DNA from: Fusobacterium sp.
Lineage (GTDB): Bacteria > Fusobacteriota > Fusobacteriia > Fusobacteriales > Fusobacteriaceae
Assembly (NCBI GenBank): GCA_020024915.1
Contig: JAHHSZ010000050.1
Coordinates: 1-13,047 of the forward strand
Reading direction: 5' to 3'
DNA length: 13,047 bases
Part shown: one piece after another, positions 5,283 through 12,536 of the stretch
How the letters are laid out: the number at the start of each line of letters is the position of its first letter
How positions within the stretch are numbered: the stretch's first letter is position 1
Made by a program: the position numbers and the translations under genes
The notes under the pieces: generated by a model
What the model saw: only the letters and a program-made list of their open reading frames with translations
Told to the model about the DNA's origin: nothing
Database searches by the model: none

Positions 5283-7106
5283 ATGTGTGGAATAATTGGT
5301 TATGTAGGAGATGAAAAAAAAGCAATGGAGGTCATACTAGATGGACTTAATAAGCTTGAATACAGAGGTTATGACTCTAGTGGTCTTGCTATTATTGAAA
5401 ATAACAGTATTTTCATTGCTAAAAAAAGTGGTAAATTGGAGAATTTAAAAGATTTCTTAAAAGATAAAGAGGAAAAATCTTTTATTGGAATAGGTCATAC
5501 TAGATGGGCGACTCATGGAAATCCTAGTGATGAAAATTCCCATCCACATTTTAGTAATGATAAAAGGATAGCCATTGTTCATAATGGTATTATTGAAAAT
5601 TATTTAGAAATTAAAGCTGAACTTATTAAAGATGGGTGTTCATTTACTTCTCAAACAGATAGTGAAGTGATTGCTCATCTTTTTTCTAAATACTATGTTG
5701 ATGATCCAATATCTACAATTTTAAAAGTTAAAGAAAGATTGAGAGGTAGCTATGCTATTGGAATAATTGATAGAGATAATCCTGAACAGATAATCTGTAC
5801 AAGAAAGGATAGTCCTTTGATAATAGGGGTTGGAAAAAACAAGAATTTTATTGCATCTGATGTTCCTGCTATTTTAAAATATACTAGAAATGTAATATTC
5901 TTAGATAATAATGAGATAGCAATTCTAAAAAAAGATAGTGTTAAGGTTTTTAACTCTTTGGGAGTAGAAATTACTAAGGATATTATTAAAATAGAATGGG
6001 ATATGGAACAAGCTAGTAAAAATGGATATCCTCACTTTATGCTAAAAGAGATTGAAGAACAACCTAGTATTGTAGAAAAAACACTGAATACATATACTGA
6101 CAATTTAGGTGAAATTAACTTTAACTCCTCTTTAAATATCGATCTATCTAAGATCAAAGAGATCTATATAGTTGCTTGTGGAACTGCGTACCACGCTGGA
6201 CTTCAAGGAGCACATTTTTTAAAAAATATATCTAAAATTAAGGCTGATGTTGATATCGCTTCTGAATTTAGATACAGTAACCCTTTTATAGATGAAAATA
6301 CTCTAGTTATTTTTATCAGTCAGTCTGGTGAAACATTGGATACTCTTATGGCTATGAAGATGTCAAAAAACAAAGGAGCTCAAACTTTAGCTATCACAAA
6401 TGTATTGGGATCTAGTATTGCTAGAGAAGCAGATATGGTTCTATATACTACTGCTGGACCTGAGATTTCTGTTGCCTCGACTAAGGCTTATACAGCACAA
6501 GTTACTCTTCTCTACCTATTAGCTATCTATTTAGGCGAGAAAAAAGGAGTTCTTGACAAAGAGAGTTACCACAGTTATCTAGATATTATTTATAAACTTT
6601 CAGATAATATTGATCTCATTCTAAAAAAGAAAGAGGAGATAAAACTTATCAGTAGATTTTTAAAAAATAAAAATGATGCCTTTTACATAGGTAGAGGAAT
6701 AGACAGCAAATGCTGTCAAGAGGGATCTCTAAAAATGAAAGAAATAAGCTATATACATACTGAAGCTTTTCCAGCTGGTGAGTTAAAACATGGAACTATA
6801 GCTCTTATTGAAGAGGGAACACCTATAATTGCTATTGCTACTCAAGAGGATATGGTTGAGAAGATGCTTTCTAATATAAAGGAGTTAAAAGCTAGAGGAG
6901 CCTATATTATAGCTGTAACTAAAGAGATATATACAAATATTATTGAAATATCTGATAAATTCATTATTTTTGAAAATATAGAAGATATAATTGCTCCAAC
7001 TATTGCTAATATAGTACTACAATTACTGGCTTATTATACAGCAGTAGAAAAAGGAGTAGACGTTGATAAACCTAGAAATTTAGCGAAATCTGTTACAGTT
7101 GAATAA
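5283..7106 (+). CDS. glmS: glutamine--fructose-6-phosphate aminotransferase (isomerizing)
   Basis: GlmS makes glucosamine-6-phosphate from fructose-6-phosphate and glutamine, the first step to UDP-GlcNAc for peptidoglycan. I start it at 5283, giving 607 aa, because the enzyme's catalytic cysteine must be next to the initiator Met (MCGIIGYVG) and AGGAGG is correctly spaced. The longer frame from 5247 would bury it. The N-terminal glutaminase domain (about 1-240) shows HTRWATHG (72-79) and HNGIIENY (100-107). Two SIS isomerase domains follow, with VACGTAYHAG (297-306), SQSGET (346-351), STKAYTAQ (399-406) and EGSLKMKEISYIHTEA (480-495). The C-terminus DKPRNLAKSVTVE holds the conserved lysine (602). 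It is expressed from its own promoter through the glmS ribozyme, and the peptidase gene follows 14 nt later. Confidence 0.97.
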   Translation: MCGIIGYVGDEKKAMEVILDGLNKLEYRGYDSSGLAIIENNSIFIAKKSGKLENLKDFLKDKEEKSFIGIGHTRWATHGNPSDENSHPHFSNDKRIAIVHNGIIENYLEIKAELIKDGCSFTSQTDSEVIAHLFSKYYVDDPISTILKVKERLRGSYAIGIIDRDNPEQIICTRKDSPLIIGVGKNKNFIASDVPAILKYTRNVIFLDNNEIAILKKDSVKVFNSLGVEITKDIIKIEWDMEQASKNGYPHFMLKEIEEQPSIVEKTLNTYTDNLGEINFNSSLNIDLSKIKEIYIVACGTAYHAGLQGAHFLKNISKIKADVDIASEFRYSNPFIDENTLVIFISQSGETLDTLMAMKMSKNKGAQTLAITNVLGSSIAREADMVLYTTAGPEISVASTKAYTAQVTLLYLLAIYLGEKKGVLDKESYHSYLDIIYKLSDNIDLILKKKEEIKLISRFLKNKNDAFYIGRGIDSKCCQEGSLKMKEISYIHTEAFPAGELKHGTIALIEEGTPIIAIATQEDMVEKMLSNIKELKARGAYIIAVTKEIYTNIIEISDKFIIFENIEDIIAPTIANIVLQLLAYYTAVEKGVDVDKPRNLAKSVTVE

Positions 7107-7120
7107 AAAGAGGTGATACT

Positions 7121-8899
7121 ATGGAAATTGCAAAAAGAATTGAAAATTTAAGAGAGTTGATGAAAAAAAATAGTATAGATTACTATATCATTCCTTCATC
7201 AGATTATCATCAAAGTGAGTATGTTGGAAATTATTTCAAAAGTAGAGAGTGGATATCTGGCTTTACAGGATCTGCTGGAACTATATTAATAACTCTTGAA
7301 GAAGCTGGACTTTGGACTGATGGTAGATATTTTATACAAGCGGAGAAACAACTACTTGGCAGTGGGATAACTCTATTTAAAACGGGAGAAGAAGGAGTTC
7401 CTACTCTTAATCAATATATAAAATCTAAAATAAAAAACAATGAAACAATTGGTTTTGATGGGAAAGTTTTAGCTACAAATTTTATCTTATCTCTTCAAGA
7501 TGAGTTAGAGGATAGAGCAGTTAATTTCAATTATAGATTCGATCTAATTAATGATCTTTGGAATGATAGACCTAGCTTACCTTCTAGTGAGGTTTTTATC
7601 CTTGAAGAAAAATATTGTGGTGAAAGTATCGAGAGTAAATTAAATAGGATAAGAGCAACTCTTGAGGCAGAAAACTGTGATATGAATATTATCACTTCTC
7701 TTGATGATATTGCTTGGATATTTAATCTTAGAGGAAATGATATTGTTAATAATCCTGTAAATCTTGCTTATGCTATCATAACAACTGACAGAGCTATCCT
7801 ATATATTGATGAGAAAAAATTAAATGCAAAAGTTGAAAAATATCTTTATGAAAATAAAGTTGAAATTAGAGATTATTTTGAAATTTATAAAGATATGGAA
7901 AGAATCTCAAACTCTAATATCATTATGATGGATTTGAATAAGATTAACTATGCTATATTTAAAAACCTTAACTCTGAAATAAAGGTTGTCAACAGAGCAA
8001 ATCCAAGTACTGTATTAAAAGCTTGTAAAAATAAAATTGAGTTAGACAATTTAAGATCTTGTCATATCAGAGATGGAGTTGCTGTTACAAAATTTATGTT
8101 TTGGCTAAAAAATAGTATCTCAAAAGAAAATATCACAGAGATCTCAGCCACTGAAAAATTAGAGAACTTTAGAAAAGAACAACCTCTCTATATTGAACCT
8201 AGTTTTGACACTATTACAGCTTATGAAACTAATGCTGCAATGATGCATTACAAAGCTACTGAAGAGTCAAATGCTAAATTAGCTCCTAGAAATATGCTTC
8301 TAGTGGACTCAGGAGGACAATATTTTGATGGAACAACTGATATTACTAGAACTTTTATTCTTGGAGATTGTTCTTTGGAGATGAAAAAACATTTCACTCT
8401 TGTTTTAAAAGGAATGATCAATCTCTCAAAAGTTAAATTCCTATATGGAGTTACTGGAACTAACTTAGATATATTGGCTAGACAAGCACTTTGGAATATT
8501 GGAATAGACTATAAATGTGGTACTGGTCATGGAGTTGGATTTTTACTAAATGTTCATGAAGGACCTCAAGGAATTAGAATTCAATATAATCCTCAAAGAT
8601 TGGAAGAGGGAATGAATGTTACTAATGAACCAGGAGTATATATTGAAGGATCTCACGGAATTAGATTAGAAAATGAATTGGTTGTTACAAAAGATGAAAA
8701 AACTGACTTTGGACAATTTATGAAGTTTGAAACAATAACTTATGCTCCATTGGATTTAGATGGAGTTGTAAAGGAGCTATTATCTGGTGAAGAGATTGAG
8801 TTTTTAAATAATTATCATAAAATTGTGTATGATAAGATCTCTCCATTTTTAACTCCTGAAGAAAAAGAGTGGCTAAAAGAGTATACTCAAGAGATTTAA
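7121..8899 (+). CDS. pepP: Xaa-Pro aminopeptidase (M24B, long three-domain type)
   Basis: This peptidase removes the N-terminal residue from peptides with proline in second position and is normally a cytoplasmic dimetal enzyme. No signal peptide is seen. The 592-aa length matches the long aminopeptidase P1 form: two creatinase-like N-terminal domains (about 1-130 and 155-300), the M24 pita-bread domain (about 310-525) and a short C-terminal extension ending in EEKEWLKEYTQ. The five metal ligands are all present with family spacing: Asp396 and Asp407 in DSGGQYFDGTTDITRTF, His470 in GTGHGVGF, Glu503 in TNEPGVY and Glu517 in GIRLENEL. His480 in NVHEGP is the usual extra active-site histidine. 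The start has an AGAGGTGAT site at 7109-7117. It is probably co-transcribed with glmS, which may only mean shared housekeeping expression. Confidence 0.93.
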   Translation: MEIAKRIENLRELMKKNSIDYYIIPSSDYHQSEYVGNYFKSREWISGFTGSAGTILITLEEAGLWTDGRYFIQAEKQLLGSGITLFKTGEEGVPTLNQYIKSKIKNNETIGFDGKVLATNFILSLQDELEDRAVNFNYRFDLINDLWNDRPSLPSSEVFILEEKYCGESIESKLNRIRATLEAENCDMNIITSLDDIAWIFNLRGNDIVNNPVNLAYAIITTDRAILYIDEKKLNAKVEKYLYENKVEIRDYFEIYKDMERISNSNIIMMDLNKINYAIFKNLNSEIKVVNRANPSTVLKACKNKIELDNLRSCHIRDGVAVTKFMFWLKNSISKENITEISATEKLENFRKEQPLYIEPSFDTITAYETNAAMMHYKATEESNAKLAPRNMLLVDSGGQYFDGTTDITRTFILGDCSLEMKKHFTLVLKGMINLSKVKFLYGVTGTNLDILARQALWNIGIDYKCGTGHGVGFLLNVHEGPQGIRIQYNPQRLEEGMNVTNEPGVYIEGSHGIRLENELVVTKDEKTDFGQFMKFETITYAPLDLDGVVKELLSGEEIEFLNNYHKIVYDKISPFLTPEEKEWLKEYTQEI

Positions 8900-8923
8900 C
8901 CAAGTAAAATTAAGATACACAGT

Positions 8924-8958
8924 AGAGCAAGTAAGTTGAAGTTTACTTGCTCTTTTTT
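8924..8958 (+). terminator. intrinsic terminator after the peptidase gene
   Basis: The arm AGAGCAAGTAA (8924-8934) pairs perfectly with TTACTTGCTCT (8943-8953) around an 8-nt loop, and six Ts end at 8958. An outer pairing, AGTAAAAT (8903-8910) with ATTTTACT (8959-8966), could extend the structure. Confidence 0.92.
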
Positions 8959-8966
8959 ATTTTACT

Positions 8967-9248
8967 CTGAATTATAATTTTTTCTTTTCGTATAATCATT
9001 TATTTTAATGAACCATATATAAAAAAGAAATAAAAATTTTTTATAATCATTAAAAATAGAGATTTTTATATGATAAATCTTCAATCTAGAAACAGGAATA
9101 TTACAAGCTACAGACAAAAAAATTACTAAAAAAGTCAGGAAATCATTTTTAAATATACTTTATTAAAATTAAACTATTCTACAATATATCAAATCAATAT
9201 TTTTTTCTATTCTAATCTCTTTTTTGTGTCTATAATTACGTATTGAAT
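8967..9248. other. AT-rich intergenic stretch with no recognised gene
   Basis: Between the peptidase terminator and the por promoter I see no coding frame of useful length on either strand, no RNA gene and no repeat. It is extremely AT-rich, and several chance TATAAT-like words occur. Confidence 0.5.
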
Positions 9249-9277
9249 TTGACCAAAATATAATATAGTAGTATAAT
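9249..9277 (+). promoter_or_regulatory. promoter of the porGDAB operon
   Basis: TTGACC (9249-9254), a 17-nt spacer and TATAAT (9272-9277) give the same -35, spacing and -10 as the glmS promoter. The start point would be near 9284, with a leader of about 85 nt. In that leader CTTTTTTA (9294-9301) can pair with TAAAAAAG (9317-9324). Confidence 0.8.
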
Positions 9278-9284
9278 TATACTA
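9269..9284. repeat. perfect 16-bp palindrome over the por -10 box, possible operator
   Basis: TAGTATAATTATACTA is a perfect palindrome that contains the -10 box and ends at the expected start point. A repressor dimer bound here would block transcription. The TATAAT core is half of the symmetry, so part of it may be coincidence. Confidence 0.4.
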
Positions 9285-9370
9285 TAATAAGAACTTTTTT
9301 ATTTTAAACAAGTTGTTAAAAAAGGCAAATTTAATAAGAAGATTACTTAAGTATGAAAGGAAGGTAGGAT

Positions 9371-9946
9371 ATGAGAGAAATATTTGAAATCAGATGGCAT
9401 GGTAGAGGAGGACAAGGTGCTAAAACTGCTTCTCTTCTATTAGCTGATGCTGCTTTTAGTGGTGGAATGTATGTACAAGGATTCCCAGAGTATGGGCCCG
9501 AAAGAATGGGAGCTCCTATTACTGCATACAATCGTATCTCTAAAAATCCCGTTAGAGTACATTCTAATATTTATGAGCCAGACTTTGTTGTAGTAGTTGA
9601 CGAAACTTTAATAGAGAGTGTTGATGTTACTAAAGGTTTGAAAGAGGATGGTGCCATAATCATAAATAGTTCTAAACCTGCTTCTGAGTTTATTCCCTTT
9701 TTAAAAGGATACAAAGGAAGAGTATTTACTTGTGATGCAAGAAAAATTTCTGAAGAGACTTTAGGTAAAAATTTCCCTAATACTCCTATGCTTGGATCAG
9801 TTGTAAAAGTTAGCGAAGTTATGGAAGAGAGTGCTTTCTTAGAGGCTATGGAAGAATCTTTTAAACATAAATTTGCTAATAAACCAGAAGTTTTAAAAGG
9901 AAATATGGACGCATTAATTCGTTCTATGAATGAGGTGAAAGAATAA
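9371..9946 (+). CDS. porG: 2-oxoacid:ferredoxin oxidoreductase, gamma subunit
   Basis: This is the gamma subunit of the four-subunit, oxygen-sensitive complex that converts a 2-oxoacid and CoA to acyl-CoA, CO2 and reduced ferredoxin. The 191-aa protein is the usual size. It opens with FEIRWHGRGGQGAKTAS (about 5-21), the glycine-rich signature that helps bind CoA in this family, and carries FPEYGPERMGAPITAYNRIS (38-57) and NTPMLGSVVKV. AAAGGAAGG (9356-9364) serves as ribosome binding site. The stop overlaps the delta start by one base (TAATG), so the two are translationally linked. The resemblance is closest to the pyruvate-type PorG, but a branched-chain (Vor) or 2-oxobutyrate enzyme cannot be excluded from sequence reading alone. 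Confidence 0.9.
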   Translation: MREIFEIRWHGRGGQGAKTASLLLADAAFSGGMYVQGFPEYGPERMGAPITAYNRISKNPVRVHSNIYEPDFVVVVDETLIESVDVTKGLKEDGAIIINSSKPASEFIPFLKGYKGRVFTCDARKISEETLGKNFPNTPMLGSVVKVSEVMEESAFLEAMEESFKHKFANKPEVLKGNMDALIRSMNEVKE

Positions 9947-10248
9947 TGAAAAATAAAGCAGGATTACCTATAGTTGAAGATATAAGATGGCAAGATATCA
10001 CTCCAGGTGGTATGGTTTATGAAGCTGGAAGTGCTGCTCAATTTAGAACAGGAGATTGGAGATCGAATAGACCAGTATTTATTGCTGACAACTGTAAACA
10101 ATGTTTACTTTGTGTGCCTTGTTGTCCTGATTCATCAGTTCCAGTAAAAGATGGTAAAAGACTTGATTTTGATATGGACCATTGTAAAGGTTGTGGAATT
10201 TGTGCAAAAGTATGTCCTTTCAAAGCAATAGAAATGGTAAAAGAGTAA
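9946..10248 (+). CDS. porD: 2-oxoacid:ferredoxin oxidoreductase, delta subunit (2x[4Fe-4S] ferredoxin-like)
   Basis: This subunit passes electrons from the thiamine centre to external ferredoxin. The 100-aa protein has an N-terminal segment with ITPGGMVYEAGSA (18-30) and GDWRSNRPVF (36-45), typical of PorD, then two [4Fe-4S] motifs. Cluster 1 uses Cys50, 53, 56 and 60 (CKQCLLCVPCCP, with an additional Cys59). Cluster 2 uses Cys80, 83, 86 and 90 (CKGCGICAKVCP). Its ATG overlaps the porG stop, and GAGGTGA (9932-9938) inside porG is the ribosome binding site. All eight ligands are intact. Confidence 0.94.
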   Translation: MKNKAGLPIVEDIRWQDITPGGMVYEAGSAAQFRTGDWRSNRPVFIADNCKQCLLCVPCCPDSSVPVKDGKRLDFDMDHCKGCGICAKVCPFKAIEMVKE

Positions 10249-10265
10249 GTCGGAGGTAGAAATTA

Positions 10266-11444
10266 ATGAGTATAAGAGAAAGAATGTCAGGAAATGAAGC
10301 TATCGCTATAGCTATGAAACAAATAAATCCAGATGTAGTACCAGCATTCCCAATAACTCCTTCAACAGAGATCCCACAATATTTCTCTAAATTTGTAGCT
10401 GATGGAAGTGTTGATACTGAATTTATACCTGTGGAGTCTGAACACAGTGCTATGTCTGCTGCTATGGGTTCACAAGCAGCTGGAGCAAGAACAATGACTG
10501 CAACTTCATCTTGTGGGCTTGCTCTTATGTGGGAGGTACTATATGTAGTCTCTTCAGCAAGACTTCCTATTACATTAGCCTGTGTAAATAGAGCTTTGAC
10601 AGGACCTATCAACATCAATGCTGATCATAGCGACTCTATGGGTGCTAGAGATGCTGGTTGGATTCAACTTTACAGTGAAACAAATCAAGAAGCTTATGAC
10701 AATATGTTACAAGCTAACAGAATTGGAGAACATCCAGATGTTCAATTACCAGTAATGGTATGTCAAGATGGATTTATAACAAGCCACGCTGTTGAAAATA
10801 TAGAATTAATTGAAGATGATAAAGCCAAAGCATTTGTTGGTGAATATAAACCAGAAGATTACTTATTGAATGCTAAGAGACCTATAGCAGTTGGTCCTTA
10901 TGATATAGTTTCTTACTATATGGAGCATAAAGTTCAACAAGCTAATGCTATGAAAAATGCTAAAAAAGTGATCTTAGAAGTAGCAGCAGAGTTTGAAAAA
11001 ATGACTGGAAGAAAGTATGGATTCTTTGAAGAATATAGACTTGATGATGCAGAAGTAGCAATAGTTGTAATCAACTCAACTGCTGGTACTGCTAAAACTG
11101 CTATAGACGAGATGAGAAAAGAGGGTAAAAAAGTTGGTTTATTAAAAATTAGAGTATTTAGACCTTTCCCTATGGAAGAGATTGCTCAAGCTTTAAAACA
11201 TATTAAAATGGTAGCAGTAATGGATAAATCTGAAGGTTTCTCTGCAGCAGGTGGTCCAGTATTTGCTGAAGTTAGATCAGCTCTTTATGATTGCACCCCA
11301 AGACCTAAAATGGTTAACTATGTATATGGACTTGGAGGAAGAGATGTTACAGTAGCTCATATTAAAGAGATATTTGAAACTCTATTAAAAGAAAAAAATG
11401 AAGAAGTTAGAGATACATATAGACATTTTGGTGTAAGAGGGTAG
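10266..11444 (+). CDS. porA: 2-oxoacid:ferredoxin oxidoreductase, alpha subunit
   Basis: With beta this forms the thiamine-pyrophosphate active site. The 392-aa protein has the pyrimidine-binding domain with AFPITPSTEIPQYF (27-40), VESEHSAMSAAMGSQAAGAR (56-75) and TATSSCGLALMWE (78-90). It also has GPININADHSDSMGARDAGW (113-132) and MVCQDGFITSH (164-174), both strongly conserved in pyruvate-type enzymes. A transketolase C-like domain follows (about 255-370; VGLLKIRVFRPFP, VMDKSEGFSAAGGPVFAE). GGAGG (10252-10256) is 9 nt before the ATG. The Glu in VESEH is the residue expected to activate the thiamine cofactor. The motif set suggests pyruvate or a small 2-oxoacid as substrate; this is an inference. 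Confidence 0.92.
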   Translation: MSIRERMSGNEAIAIAMKQINPDVVPAFPITPSTEIPQYFSKFVADGSVDTEFIPVESEHSAMSAAMGSQAAGARTMTATSSCGLALMWEVLYVVSSARLPITLACVNRALTGPININADHSDSMGARDAGWIQLYSETNQEAYDNMLQANRIGEHPDVQLPVMVCQDGFITSHAVENIELIEDDKAKAFVGEYKPEDYLLNAKRPIAVGPYDIVSYYMEHKVQQANAMKNAKKVILEVAAEFEKMTGRKYGFFEEYRLDDAEVAIVVINSTAGTAKTAIDEMRKEGKKVGLLKIRVFRPFPMEEIAQALKHIKMVAVMDKSEGFSAAGGPVFAEVRSALYDCTPRPKMVNYVYGLGGRDVTVAHIKEIFETLLKEKNEEVRDTYRHFGVRG

Positions 11445-11455
11445 GAGGCAATAGT

Positions 11456-12400
11456 ATGGCATATAATTTTAAAAAAGAGATGGAAAAACCAGAAAGATTA
11501 ACTGGTGGTCATAGAATGTGTGCTGGTTGTGGAGCACCAGTAGCAGTAAGAGGAGTATTGAGAGCATTAAAACCTGAGGATCAAGCTGTAATTTGTAGTG
11601 CTACAAGTTGTTTAGAAGTATCTACCTTCCTATATCCTTTCACAGCTTGGAAAGATTCTTTTATTCACTCTGCCTTTGAAAATGCAGCTGCTACAATAAG
11701 TGGAGCACAAACTGCTTATAGAGTATTAAAGAAAAAAGGTAAAATTGATGATACTTATAAATTTATAGCCTTTGGTGGAGATGGAGGAACATATGATATA
11801 GGATTCCAATCATTATCTGGAACAATGGAAAGAGGACATGATATGGTCTATGTTTGTTATGATAATGAAGCATATATGAATACTGGTATCCAAAGATCAT
11901 CTGCTACTCCAATAGGAGCAGATACTACTACTACTCCTGTAGGAAAGGAAAGTGCTGGAAAACCACAAGGAAGAAAAGATTTAACTGATGTAATTGCAGC
12001 TCATAATGTTCCCTATGTTGCACAAACAACTTTTATAGGAAACTTTAAAGATTTACATGAAAAAGCAGAAAAAGCTATCTATACAGAAGGAGCAGCTTTT
12101 TTAAATGTTTTAGCTCCTTGTCCTAGAGGTTGGAGATATGAGAGTGAAGATTTGATGGAAATCTGTAAATTAGCGGTAGAAACTTGCTATTGGCCTCTAT
12201 TTGAAGTAATCAATGGAGAATGGAAATTAAATTATAGACCTAAGAAAAAACTTCCTATTGAAGAGTTTTTAAAAAAACAAGGTAGATTTAAACATCTATT
12301 TAAACCTGAAAATAGACATATCATAGATAGAATACAGGCAAATGTAGATTTGAAATGGGAAAGACTATTAAAAAGATGTGGAGAAGAATTGGATAAATAA
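11456..12400 (+). CDS. porB: 2-oxoacid:ferredoxin oxidoreductase, beta subunit
   Basis: This is the thiamine-diphosphate-binding subunit with the proximal [4Fe-4S] cluster. The 314-aa protein shows MCAGCGAP (21-28) and ATSCLEV (49-55), then HSAFENAAATISGA (71-84). The thiamine motif starts at GGDGGTYDIG (107-116) and ends near DNEAYMNTG (136-144), followed by TTTTPVGK (157-164). The cluster ligands should be Cys22, Cys25, Cys52 and Cys222 (in APCPRGW). TAGGAGG (11442-11448) both ends porA and supplies the ribosome binding site. The C-terminus after about 250 is full length for the family. No terminator follows: an IS256-type element begins 8 nt after the stop. Confidence 0.93.
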   Translation: MAYNFKKEMEKPERLTGGHRMCAGCGAPVAVRGVLRALKPEDQAVICSATSCLEVSTFLYPFTAWKDSFIHSAFENAAATISGAQTAYRVLKKKGKIDDTYKFIAFGGDGGTYDIGFQSLSGTMERGHDMVYVCYDNEAYMNTGIQRSSATPIGADTTTTPVGKESAGKPQGRKDLTDVIAAHNVPYVAQTTFIGNFKDLHEKAEKAIYTEGAAFLNVLAPCPRGWRYESEDLMEICKLAVETCYWPLFEVINGEWKLNYRPKKKLPIEEFLKKQGRFKHLFKPENRHIIDRIQANVDLKWERLLKRCGEELDK

Positions 12401-12408
12401 GAGTAAAA
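12401..12408. repeat. possible 8-bp target duplication beside the IS256 element
   Basis: GAGTAAAA separates the porB stop from the apparent element end at 12409. IS256-family insertions make 8-9 bp target duplications, so a second copy is expected beyond the right edge. Only one copy is in view. Confidence 0.3.
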
Positions 12409-12487
12409 GGGGCTGTTGCAAACTGATGATTTTTAAATATCAGAGAGTGTAGAGAAATTTCTGTAAATTAAATAAATATTTCTTTTT

Positions 12488-12532
12488 AATAGCTTTCTAT
12501 GATAAAATTTAAATATATCATAGGAGGCTATT
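12488..12532 (+). promoter_or_regulatory. hairpin burying the transposase ribosome binding site
   Basis: Bases 12488-12504 (AATAGCTTTCTATGATA) pair with 12516-12532 (TATCATAGGAGGCTATT) over 17 consecutive pairs, two of them G-T wobbles, with an 11-nt loop. The AGGAGG (12522-12527) lies entirely in the 3' arm. Transcripts entering from porB would carry both arms and hide the site, which would limit transposase translation. Confidence 0.75.
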
Positions 12533-12536
12533 TTTT

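Noticed and set aside
9353..9367. ATG at 9353 as an earlier porG start
   Set aside because: The frame meets a stop (TAG, 9365-9367) after four codons; ATG 9371 follows a usable ribosome binding site.
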